The notes beneath the pieces were generated by a model. It saw only the letters and a list, made by a program, of their open reading frames with translations, had not been told where the DNA came from and did no database searches. From NCBI GenBank assembly GCA_022545625.1, contig JACZQS010000126.1, forward strand, positions 1 through 7,018: 7,018 nt of DNA, written 5' to 3'. Source of the DNA: Pseudomonadota bacterium (GTDB lineage: Bacteria > Pseudomonadota > Gammaproteobacteria > GCA-001735895). The stretch's first letter is position 1; every line of letters begins with the position of its first letter. A program made the translations under genes and the position numbers. Positions 1 through 5,583 of this stretch are shown in pieces.

Positions 1-1
1 G

Positions 2-412
2 GTGTATCTGGAGGGTCGCCGGTTGGGCGCGTTTTCACTGAGCCGCCGAATCGTCCTGGCGCTGTTGCTGGCCTGGGGCGGCAGCGCCTGGATCCTCGCG
101 CTGCAGAAGGCCGATCCGGAGGTGGCTGGGTTCCTGGACGAGCCCGAACTGACCGCACTGTTCGATCTGGGCTATCACCTGAAACACGTCGACACGCTGT
201 TTCGCCGTGTCTTCGGCATCTCAGAGGATGGGATGACCGCCGCGATCCCGCGCAGCAAATTCTCCGCCGCGGAGCCTGAAAGATTCAGCTGCGCCGCTGA
301 CCTTAATCTTGCCAATACTATTCCGCCCTGCTCCAGGTGCACGAACCGCCCACTGCTCGCGCTTGCGTCGACGCTGCATGCGTCCGGGCTGCCGTTCAGA
401 AATCTGCCCTGA
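2..412 (+). CDS. Unrecognised membrane-anchored protein, fragment entering from the left edge
   Basis: I do not recognise this protein. The frame is open at the left edge, so the GTG at position 2 is not necessarily the start and the gene may begin outside the window. About residues 17 to 34 form one hydrophobic segment, rich in Leu, Ala and Trp and preceded by two arginines, which fits a single membrane anchor with a cytoplasmic N-terminal side. Residues 35 to about 75 are an acidic and amphipathic stretch that looks like genuine protein, with codons strongly biased to G/C in the third position. After about position 235 the frame reads the antisense of the minus-strand gene and becomes a Pro/Ser/Cys-rich sequence of non-coding character. 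The natural stop may therefore have been lost, and the last 50 to 60 residues are doubtful. It could be a truncated gene remnant. Confidence is moderate that bases 1 to about 220 are coding and low for the rest. Confidence 0.4.
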   Translation: MYLEGRRLGAFSLSRRIVLALLLAWGGSAWILALQKADPEVAGFLDEPELTALFDLGYHLKHVDTLFRRVFGISEDGMTAAIPRSKFSAAEPERFSCAADLNLANTIPPCSRCTNRPLLALASTLHASGLPFRNLP

Positions 413-1020
413 ACGTTGCCTGCGCCGCAAAAACTTCGCCTGGCAAGTGTGTCGTCATCTGCATCCTGGCAACTAACGATTTTGCCCGCCGAACTCAATG
501 AAGTTGCAGCCACGCCGTCACGCAAGCGATTTGGCAATGCTTCAACACCGGCATGCCTGCGGCTGCCATCGGAGAAAATTACGATTGCATTATCAGCCCT
601 CATCATGCCGCGCAGGCTGAAAACGATGCTGTCCGGCCAGGCGTGCGCCAGGGTCTCGTGTGCCAGCTGGTACAACAGAACCGTGTTGTGCGCCGCGTCC
701 GAAACCCGTACCGGCGCCAAGCCGGTTCCAGGGCAGACATTAGCGGCCGTGGCGCACCGGCTGGCGGCAGACGATGCACAGGCATGTGCGCCGGCAATGA
801 TCGCGGCCCGGGCCTCCAGCCGAGTCACGAACAAACCGGCTTCGATATCCACGCCTTCTTCGAAGACCGGGTGCGGCGCACCAGCGATCAATTCGCGCCT
901 GGCGTTCGGGTTGACGATGACCGTCGGTCCGATTCCCGGGTGGCGGCTATCGGCAAGCGCCAGGAACCGTATATCACCGAAAGTGAATATCAGTCGGGTA
1001 AAAATGCAATATTCAAGCAT
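175..1020 (-). CDS. Conserved cysteine-containing protein of unknown function, probably N-terminally truncated
   Basis: From residue 15 the 281-residue translation has the texture of a real conserved protein: strong G/C third-position bias and blocks such as NPNARREL (37-44), APHPVFE (48-54), GAHACAS (77-83), SDAAHNT (107-113), SLRGMM (135-140), NVQGRFLNGSP (202-212) and GRFVHLEQ (224-231). I recall similar blocks in uncharacterised bacterial proteins, probably exported hydrolases, but I cannot name the family and assign no function. Histidines 50, 79, 111 and 121 could bind metal or be catalytic. Cysteines 81, 89, 96, 184, 198 and 215 are an even set compatible with disulfides in an exported protein, yet no signal peptide is present. 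The ATG at 1020 is the only ATG, GTG or TTG start between residue 1 and the upstream in-frame TGA. Codons 1 to 20 lie in AT-richer DNA than the rest, which suggests loss of the original N-terminus. From memory, SLRGM and GAHACA may replace His-Gly and Arg-containing versions; if so, the copy may be inactive. The last 15 or so residues overlap the facing gene and may be read-through. Confidence 0.6.
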   Translation of the reverse strand: MLEYCIFTRLIFTFGDIRFLALADSRHPGIGPTVIVNPNARRELIAGAPHPVFEEGVDIEAGLFVTRLEARAAIIAGAHACASSAASRCATAANVCPGTGLAPVRVSDAAHNTVLLYQLAHETLAHAWPDSIVFSLRGMMRADNAIVIFSDGSRRHAGVEALPNRLRDGVAATSLSSAGKIVSCQDADDDTLARRSFCGAGNVQGRFLNGSPDACSVDASASSGRFVHLEQGGIVLARLRSAAQLNLSGSAAENLLRGIAAVIPSSEMPKTRRNSVSTCFR

Positions 1021-1040
1021 AAATCCTACCAGGTTTCCTG
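955..1040. other. Compositional junction between GC-rich left segment and the rest
   Basis: Counting G+C per 60-base line gives 41 for 901-960 and 23 for 961-1020, then 29 for 1021-1080. Lines further left give 39 to 43 and lines to the right 23 to 31. The drop falls inside the first 20 codons of the minus-strand gene, so it does not coincide with a gene boundary. It may mark an old recombination or deletion point, the edge of acquired DNA, or an assembly join. No direct repeat, insertion-sequence end or tRNA gene is visible at the junction. Confidence 0.4.
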
Positions 1041-1074
1041 ATCAACTAGTCGATTAGATCGATACCCAGTCCGG

Positions 1075-1098
1075 CCATCCCGAGGACCTACGGGATGG
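1075..1098. repeat. Perfect 8-bp inverted repeat in the purB upstream region
   Basis: CCATCCCG at 1075-1082 is matched exactly by CGGGATGG at 1091-1098, with an 8-nt spacer that itself contains AGG and CCT. A G-T pair at 1074/1099 could extend the stem by one. There is no run of T on either side, so it is not a standard Rho-independent terminator. It lies between two divergent genes and just upstream of the putative purB promoter. It could be a dispersed palindromic (REP-like) element, a protein-binding site, or a structure in the leader of the minus-strand transcript. The pairing is certain; the role is unknown. Confidence 0.5.
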
Positions 1099-1109
1099 TG
1101 CGAAAGCCA

Positions 1110-1137
1110 TTTTCGCCTGTTCAATATCATGTAGAAT
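1110..1137 (+). promoter_or_regulatory. Possible sigma-70 promoter for purB
   Basis: TAGAAT at 1132-1137 matches the -10 consensus at five of six positions and is directly preceded by TG. A weak -35 candidate, TTTTCG at 1110-1115, sits 16 bp upstream. Transcription would start near 1144 and leave a leader of about 20 nt before the purB ATG at 1165. No good Shine-Dalgarno sequence is visible in that leader. This is the only plausible promoter I see between the divergent genes. Confidence 0.35.
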
Positions 1138-1164
1138 ATCGGTTTACCAATTGCGTTCACAACC

Positions 1165-2532
1165 ATGGAATTAAGTCCTCTTACCGCCATATCCCCGATT
1201 GACGGACGCTATGCAGGAAAGTCCGAATCGTTGCGCTCAATATTCAGTGAATATGGTCTAATACGTCACCGCGTACTGGTCGAGATACGTTGGCTCCAGG
1301 CGCTCTCGAATCACCCGGCGATTACCGAGGTGCCTGTTTTTTCCAAAAAAGCAAATAGCCTGCTCGAGTCAATTATTTCTGAGTTCGATCCTGGTCAAGC
1401 ACAACGAATCAAAGATATAGAAAAGACCACTAATCATGATGTAAAAGCGGTTGAGTATTTCCTCAAGGAACAGGTTGCCGATTCAACCGAGTTAGGCAAG
1501 GTCCGGGAGTTCTTCCATTTTGCCTGCACCTCTGAGGACATTAATAACCTGTCACACGCCCTGATGCTTGGTACGGGCAAAGATCAGGTGTTAATGCCAG
1601 CCCTTGCCCGGGTAGTCGAGTCAATCAAAAATCTTGCCCACCAGCATGCCGATGTGGCGATGCTGGGTAGAACCCATGGGCAACCGGCCTCCCCCACTAC
1701 CCTGGGTAAAGAGATGGCCAATGTAGTTTATCGTCTGGACAGGCAGATCACCCAAATTGACAAGCTCGACATGCTGGGAAAAATCAACGGCGCGGTCGGT
1801 AATTACAATGCCCAGTTAAGTGCCTATCCCGAAGTGGACTGGCCTGCATTTGCCCGGCAGTTCGTGGAATCCCTCGGAATTCGGTTTAACCCCTATACCA
1901 CGCAAATCGAACCCCATGACTATATTGCAGAACTATTTGATGCGCTGCGTCGCTGCAATACCATCCTGATTGATTTTAGTCGGGATATCTGGAGCTATAT
2001 CTCGATTGGTTATTTCAGGCAAAAAACGATTGCCGATGAAGTAGGGTCATCCACCATGCCCCATAAGGTGAACCCAATCGATTTTGAAAATGCAGAGGGC
2101 AATTTTGGTATTGCGAATGCCGTGCTCAGCCACCTGGCAGAAAAACTACCGGTATCGCGGTGGCAGCGTGACCTCAGCGATTCCACCGTATTGCGTAATA
2201 TCGGCAGTGGATTTGCGTATAGCCTGATCGCGTTGGAATCATTGCAGCTTGGTATTTCAAAACTCGAAGTCGATCGGGAAGCGATAAGCCAGGATTTAAA
2301 TCAAAACTGGGGCGTGTTGGCCGAGCCTGTGCAAACAGTCATGCGCCGCTATGGGGTTGACCAGCCGTATGAAAAGTTAAAAGCGTTGACCCGTGGACGC
2401 GCGATCGATGCGCAGGTCATTCGTGAGTTCGTGCAGAGCCTGGATATCCCTGAGCATGCGAAGCAGCAGTTGACTGATTTGACGCCGGAGTCCTATATTG
2501 GCAATGCTGACATTCAGGCACGTGAAATTTAG
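1165..2532 (+). CDS. purB: Adenylosuccinate lyase
   Basis: PurB acts twice in cytoplasmic purine synthesis: it cleaves SAICAR to AICAR plus fumarate, and adenylosuccinate to AMP plus fumarate. The 455-residue product is nearly the same length as E. coli PurB (456). The N-terminus has the typical LTAISPIDGRYAGK stretch (6-19). RTHGQPASPTTLGKE (169-183) carries the catalytic histidine, H171. The fumarase/aspartase superfamily signature GSSTMPHKVNP (294-304) forms the flexible loop, with catalytic serine S295. Both catalytic positions agree with E. coli numbering. TTNHDVKAVEYFLK (88-101) and TSEDINN (122-128) are further family blocks. The start at 1165 is chosen from the conserved N-terminus; no clear Shine-Dalgarno sequence precedes it. 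The gene is intact and ends in TAG. roxA follows after 33 nt with no terminator between, so the two are probably cotranscribed. In many gammaproteobacteria hflD and mnmA lie upstream of purB; here a divergent unrelated gene replaces them. Confidence 0.97.
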   Translation: MELSPLTAISPIDGRYAGKSESLRSIFSEYGLIRHRVLVEIRWLQALSNHPAITEVPVFSKKANSLLESIISEFDPGQAQRIKDIEKTTNHDVKAVEYFLKEQVADSTELGKVREFFHFACTSEDINNLSHALMLGTGKDQVLMPALARVVESIKNLAHQHADVAMLGRTHGQPASPTTLGKEMANVVYRLDRQITQIDKLDMLGKINGAVGNYNAQLSAYPEVDWPAFARQFVESLGIRFNPYTTQIEPHDYIAELFDALRRCNTILIDFSRDIWSYISIGYFRQKTIADEVGSSTMPHKVNPIDFENAEGNFGIANAVLSHLAEKLPVSRWQRDLSDSTVLRNIGSGFAYSLIALESLQLGISKLEVDREAISQDLNQNWGVLAEPVQTVMRRYGVDQPYEKLKALTRGRAIDAQVIREFVQSLDIPEHAKQQLTDLTPESYIGNADIQAREI

Positions 2533-2565
2533 AAGAATTTCCAGGGCCGACCTGATCCATGGCGC

Positions 2566-3747
2566 ATGAACATGATATGGCAACTCCAGGGATTCGACAG
2601 ATCCGAATTCATTCAACACTACTGGCAAAAGAAGCCCTGCCTGATTCGTCAGGCAATTCCCGACCTTCGATCACCGATTAGTCCGCAGGAGCTAGCGGGA
2701 CTGGCCTGTGAAGATGAGGTCCACAGCCGACTGCTTATCGAAAAGGACGCGGAGACACCCTGGAAACTGTCGTATGGGCCGTTTCAGGAAGAAGTCTTTG
2801 CTGCGCTTCCCAAAACGCATTACTCGCTACTCGTTTCGGAATGCGATAAATGGATACCGGAGCTTGGTGACCTGCTCGCCCAGTTTCAATTTATCCCCGG
2901 TTGGCGTATCGACGATTTAATGGTGAGCTATGCATCCCCCGGTGGCTCGGTCGGGCCACACAGCGACGAATACGATGTATTTTTGCTGCAGGCCGAGGGC
3001 AGGCGTAAGTGGCAATATACCAACGACAGAGTGGACAATCCGGCCTTGATACCGGATCTTGACCTGGCAATCATGCAAAATTTTAATGGCGATCAGGAGG
3101 CGATCCTGTCACCGGGTGACCTGCTATATTTGCCGCCCGGTATTGCCCATCACGGGGTTGCAGTCGACGCCTGCCTGACCTTTTCAATTGGATTTCGGGC
3201 ACCGACAGCGATAGAAATTCTCGAGTCTTTTGCACTTGAGGTGGGTCGCCAAAACTCCGCTTCTATACGCTACGCGGATCCTGACCTGGAAACCAATAGA
3301 CATTTCGCTGAAATCACGCAGAAGGAAATTGACCGTTTCAGGGCAATGGTACTCTCGCTAATGGATCAACCGGAATGCCTGTGGACCGATTCGGTAGGCA
3401 GGTTATTATCGGATAGCCCGGTGGGTAGCCCAGTGGATAGCCCAGTGGGTAGCGAAGACCTCGACAACCCCCCTGCCCGCCAGCAGGGCTTGTTTAAAAA
3501 TAACTGGATGACTAATCCTGAATCGAGGATGTTGTATCATCGTGGCGATTCTGGTCTCAGATTTTACTGTAATGGTCGAGCCTATAAGCTACCAAATTCC
3601 GACCCGGTCATCGAAGTGATTCAAAATCTATGCGAGTCGCGATACCTTTCAGCCGAAAGCCTGGACGCATGTCGAGAGCAGAAAGCATTGATCGAGATGC
3701 TATTTGACCTGGAGAAAACCGGTGCGCTGATACTGGCGGAGAAATAA
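2566..3747 (+). CDS. roxA: RoxA/YcfD-type JmjC ribosomal oxygenase (50S protein L16 arginine 3-hydroxylase)
   Basis: This is a 2-oxoglutarate- and Fe(II)-dependent dioxygenase. The characterised E. coli homologue YcfD (about 373 residues) hydroxylates Arg81 of ribosomal protein L16. The N-terminal FIQHYWQKKPCLIRQA (15-30) is the typical family opening. The JmjC core contains VGPHSDEYDVFLLQ (129-142), supplying the metal ligands H132 and D134 of the HxD motif, and LPPGIAHHG (189-197) with the third ligand, probably H195. SIGFRAP (207-213) follows as in YcfD. Residues from about 305 correspond to the C-terminal winged-helix domain, with RMLYHRGD and LRFYCNGRAY. The 393-residue length is explained partly by a short repeated linker (283-297). 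I chose the ATG at 2566; an in-frame ATG at 2572 is possible, and neither has a strong Shine-Dalgarno sequence. Its position right after purB supports the call. The stop codon overlaps the next gene as TAATG, which implies translational coupling. Confidence 0.93.
   Translation: MNMIWQLQGFDRSEFIQHYWQKKPCLIRQAIPDLRSPISPQELAGLACEDEVHSRLLIEKDAETPWKLSYGPFQEEVFAALPKTHYSLLVSECDKWIPELGDLLAQFQFIPGWRIDDLMVSYASPGGSVGPHSDEYDVFLLQAEGRRKWQYTNDRVDNPALIPDLDLAIMQNFNGDQEAILSPGDLLYLPPGIAHHGVAVDACLTFSIGFRAPTAIEILESFALEVGRQNSASIRYADPDLETNRHFAEITQKEIDRFRAMVLSLMDQPECLWTDSVGRLLSDSPVGSPVDSPVGSEDLDNPPARQQGLFKNNWMTNPESRMLYHRGDSGLRFYCNGRAYKLPNSDPVIEVIQNLCESRYLSAESLDACREQKALIEMLFDLEKTGALILAEK
3412..3453 (+). repeat. In-frame 12-bp tandem repeat in the roxA linker
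   Basis: Three and a half copies of a 12-bp unit occur in a row: GATAGCCCGGTG (3412-3423), GGTAGCCCAGTG (3424-3435), GATAGCCCAGTG (3436-3447) and a partial GGTAGC (3448-3453). Alternate units begin GAT or GGT, so it also reads as a 24-bp unit. In the roxA frame it encodes DSPVGSPVDSPVGS (residues 283-296). It lies between the JmjC/helical part and the C-terminal winged-helix domain. Changes of whole units keep the frame, so this looks like a small slippage-prone minisatellite that lengthens a flexible linker. Confidence 0.85.
3471..3488 (+). other. Terminator-like hairpin inside roxA
   Basis: CCCTGC (3471-3476) pairs exactly with GCAGGG (3483-3488) across a 6-nt loop. It is followed by CTTGTTT and then a run of A. 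This resembles a weak Rho-independent terminator but lies in the roxA coding sequence, just after the tandem repeat. The T tract is poor and interrupted, so real termination is doubtful; the structure may be a chance result of codon choice. Confidence 0.25.
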
Positions 3748-4172
3748 TGCAGGATCTAGTTGTCCTTAAATCACGATGGGCTGACGATAGTGACGCGTTA
3801 ATCCAGTTACGAACGCGAGTTTTTGTCGAAGAGCAAAATGTATCTGCCGCGGTGGAGATGGATGGCCGGGACGCCGATTGTCAACACGTCAAGGCGATAA
3901 TTGATGGTGTTATAATAGGCACCGGCCGGCTGTTGCCTAACGGATTTATCGGTCGTATGTGTGTGCTCAAAGAGTATAGAAACCGGAAAATCGGTACTAT
4001 GATGCAAGAAAATCTGGTTCAGCAGGCTTCGGACAACGGGCATCATAAGGTGCTTATTGCCCAGTCATATATCATCCATTTTTACCAGAAATATGGATTC
4101 AGGATTGATTCGGACGAATTTATCGAAGCCGATATTCCGCATCGGCGCATGAGTCTTAACCTGAAAACTTGA
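3747..4172 (+). CDS. GNAT-family N-acetyltransferase (YjcF/ElaA-like)
   Basis: A 141-residue single-domain GCN5-related acyltransferase expected to transfer an acyl group, usually acetyl from acetyl-CoA, to an amine. The substrate is unknown. RTRVFVEEQNV (22-32) and the MDGRDADCQHVKA block (38-50) match the start of the small YjcF/ElaA-like group. IGRMCVLKEYRNRKIGTMM (68-86) is motif A, the CoA pyrophosphate loop. There the usual R-x-x-G-x-G/A reads RNRKIG (78-83), with Lys81 in place of the first glycine. FYQKYGF (112-118) is motif B with the usual tyrosine, and the PHRRMSLNL ending is typical of the group. The ATG shares one base with the roxA stop (TAATG), and GGAG at 3738-3741 lies five bases upstream, which fixes the start and points to coupled translation. 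It is soluble, with no signal peptide or membrane segment. The family call is strong; the biochemical role is not inferable. Confidence 0.87.
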   Translation: MQDLVVLKSRWADDSDALIQLRTRVFVEEQNVSAAVEMDGRDADCQHVKAIIDGVIIGTGRLLPNGFIGRMCVLKEYRNRKIGTMMQENLVQQASDNGHHKVLIAQSYIIHFYQKYGFRIDSDEFIEADIPHRRMSLNLKT

Positions 4173-4199
4173 ATTATTATTCCATGAAATGCTTATAAT
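4169..4199 (+). promoter_or_regulatory. Possible internal promoter before the DUF7931-like gene
   Basis: A perfect consensus -10 box, TATAAT, lies at 4194-4199 in the 37-nt gap between two genes. The best -35 candidate is TTGAAT at 4169-4174 (four of six matches), but the spacer is 19 bp, longer than ideal, and it overlaps the preceding stop codon. The surrounding sequence is very AT-rich, so a chance match is possible. Transcription would begin near 4206, only about four bases before the next ATG. Confidence 0.4.
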
Positions 4200-4209
4200 T
4201 AAATGACTA

Positions 4210-4698
4210 ATGAAAGCGACTTCGAGTAAATTATTAAGCGGACGCAAGGATTGCCTGGACTGTGTCAAAACCCTGATTGGCCGCGCACAGCAACGGGTAT
4301 ATATTATTGGTCAGGATCTTGAAGCCGAATTATATAACCATAGAGACATTTATGACCACCTGACCCAGATGGCCACGCAAAACCGTAAAACAGATATACG
4401 ATTGATAGCGCATGACACCCGGGTGGCTACCAGCAACGGCCATTACCTGATTCTACTGGCACAAAAACTACCTACCTTCGCACAAATTCGAATCACATCG
4501 GATCCGGACCACCGAAAATTTAGCGAGAACTGGCTGATTGTCGATGACGACGCTTTTATGCGTCTTAGAAATCCCTTTCAGTACGAGGGAAATTTTGATA
4601 TTGATAACAGGCTGGATTGTAGATCGCTTGCCAAGGACTTTATTGATATCTGGGAAGCAAGCCAACAGGATCAGAATACGCGGCGTCTTAGCCTGTAA
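4210..4698 (+). CDS. Small DUF7931-like protein (degenerate phospholipase-D-like fold suspected)
   Basis: A 162-residue soluble protein of unknown function. The layout agrees with my memory of the DUF7931 group often found with or near GNAT genes in gammaproteobacteria: RAQQRVYIIGQDLEAELYN (25-43), TDIRLIAHDT (61-70), NGHYLILLAQKLP (76-88), the ENWLIVDDDAFM strand (106-117), NPFQYEGNFD (121-130) and a C-terminal DIWEAS helix (146-151). H101 and K103 followed by the strand at 107-114 recall the HxK part of phospholipase D enzymes, but the full HxK(x4)D motif is absent, so catalysis by that route is unlikely. The ATG at 4210 is the first possible start after an in-frame TGA at 4204-4206, and no Shine-Dalgarno sequence precedes it. 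An out-of-frame ATG at 4203 opens an overlapping 8-codon frame. The stop faces the minus-strand EEP gene across 14 nt. Gene reality is confident; the family name less so. Confidence 0.72.
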   Translation: MKATSSKLLSGRKDCLDCVKTLIGRAQQRVYIIGQDLEAELYNHRDIYDHLTQMATQNRKTDIRLIAHDTRVATSNGHYLILLAQKLPTFAQIRITSDPDHRKFSENWLIVDDDAFMRLRNPFQYEGNFDIDNRLDCRSLAKDFIDIWEASQQDQNTRRLSL

Positions 4699-4712
4699 TT
4701 TTCATTCCGGAG

Positions 4713-5576
4713 TTATAAATCGATTTCCACCCAAAGCGGTTGATGGTCGGATCCCAGGGCTTTTTCATCAACCCGGCAACTCTTGATTTGCTGCCTTAAC
4801 GAAGTGCTGACAAAGCAATAGTCCAGCCGCGCTGATACTCCTCTAATCAGGCTGGTGATCCCGGATATTTTATCCTGCCCGGACTCTAGCCATGCGTCGA
4901 CAAATCCCGCCGGACTAGTGATGTAGCCACCGTAATCACTGATCGGGCCAACCATACGAAGGTAGTTGTCTGAATCCGGATGAAAATTGAAATCGCCCAT
5001 GATGATTGCATCTGCGGGAACGGTTTGATCATTAACACCGCTCTCCCAGTCGAGCCCCTTCAAGTTGCCACTGATCGGAAACCCTTCGTGTATGGCATCG
5101 CGGTGAATCTCGAGCAGGCGATTTATCTGTGGAAGACGGGTCTGTGATGACAAGTGAGTCAGGTGTAGCGAATAAAAACGAATGCGATGCCCGCCACAGA
5201 CTATAGTCGCTTCGAGTGCTGAACGCTGGATGCTCAAAGGATCGATACTGCCGTACTTGGGTAATAAGTGATGCCGCGAAGAAAGGATCGGAAATCGACT
5301 CAATATCAGGTTGCCAAATTGCCGACGCGCACCCTTGTTGCTGGTCGAATGCTGATCGGCATGCAAGTCTACACCCGGGCCGTAAACCCAGTAATGATCG
5401 GGCAATGCAGTTGTTATCAGCTCTACCTGGTCTGCATAACCGGATCGCTCCCAGAAACGTTCAACTTCCTGTAACGCGACCAGGTCGGCATCACCCATTT
5501 CGCCCACTATTCGCCCGATGTCGACCTGACCGTCCTTGCCTTTACCGTATTGGATGTTGTAAGTCAGAAATTTCAT
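4713..5576 (-). CDS. Endonuclease/exonuclease/phosphatase (EEP) family metal-dependent hydrolase
   Basis: A complete 287-residue member of the EEP superfamily (relatives of exonuclease III, DNase I and sphingomyelinase), which hydrolyses phosphodiester or phosphoester bonds with a divalent metal. All landmark residues are present: N7 in TYNIQ, E37 in LQEVE (metal binding), GNLILSRFPI (88-97), H138 in LHLTH, GDFNFHPDSDNY (194-205) with D195 and N197, D252 in RLDYCFVS, and the terminal GSDHQP (275-280) with D277 and H278. There is no signal peptide or membrane segment, so a cytoplasmic enzyme is likely. The substrate (DNA, RNA, lipid or nucleotide) cannot be read from the sequence. The ATG at 5576 is seven bases after the helicase stop, with GAGAAAG a few bases upstream as Shine-Dalgarno, so it should be cotranscribed with and translationally linked to the helicase gene. 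No terminator is visible after it. Confidence 0.92.
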   Translation of the reverse strand: MKFLTYNIQYGKGKDGQVDIGRIVGEMGDADLVALQEVERFWERSGYADQVELITTALPDHYWVYGPGVDLHADQHSTSNKGARRQFGNLILSRFPILSSRHHLLPKYGSIDPLSIQRSALEATIVCGGHRIRFYSLHLTHLSSQTRLPQINRLLEIHRDAIHEGFPISGNLKGLDWESGVNDQTVPADAIIMGDFNFHPDSDNYLRMVGPISDYGGYITSPAGFVDAWLESGQDKISGITSLIRGVSARLDYCFVSTSLRQQIKSCRVDEKALGSDHQPLWVEIDL

Positions 5577-5583
5577 CGCTTTC

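Noticed and set aside
1039..1050. Adjacent short palindromes TGATCA and ACTAGT upstream of the minus-strand gene
   Set aside because: Six-base palindromes occur often by chance, and nothing else suggests an attachment site or operator here.
416..1057. Long plus-strand open frames (416-1057 and 553-1041) opposite the minus-strand gene
   Set aside because: They are antisense to a frame with clear coding bias and conserved-looking blocks. Their products are Ser/Ala/Arg-rich without domains, as expected for shadows in GC-rich DNA.
4699..4712. Possible bidirectional terminator between the convergent genes
   Set aside because: The gap is 14 nt with no inverted repeat; I see no hairpin there.
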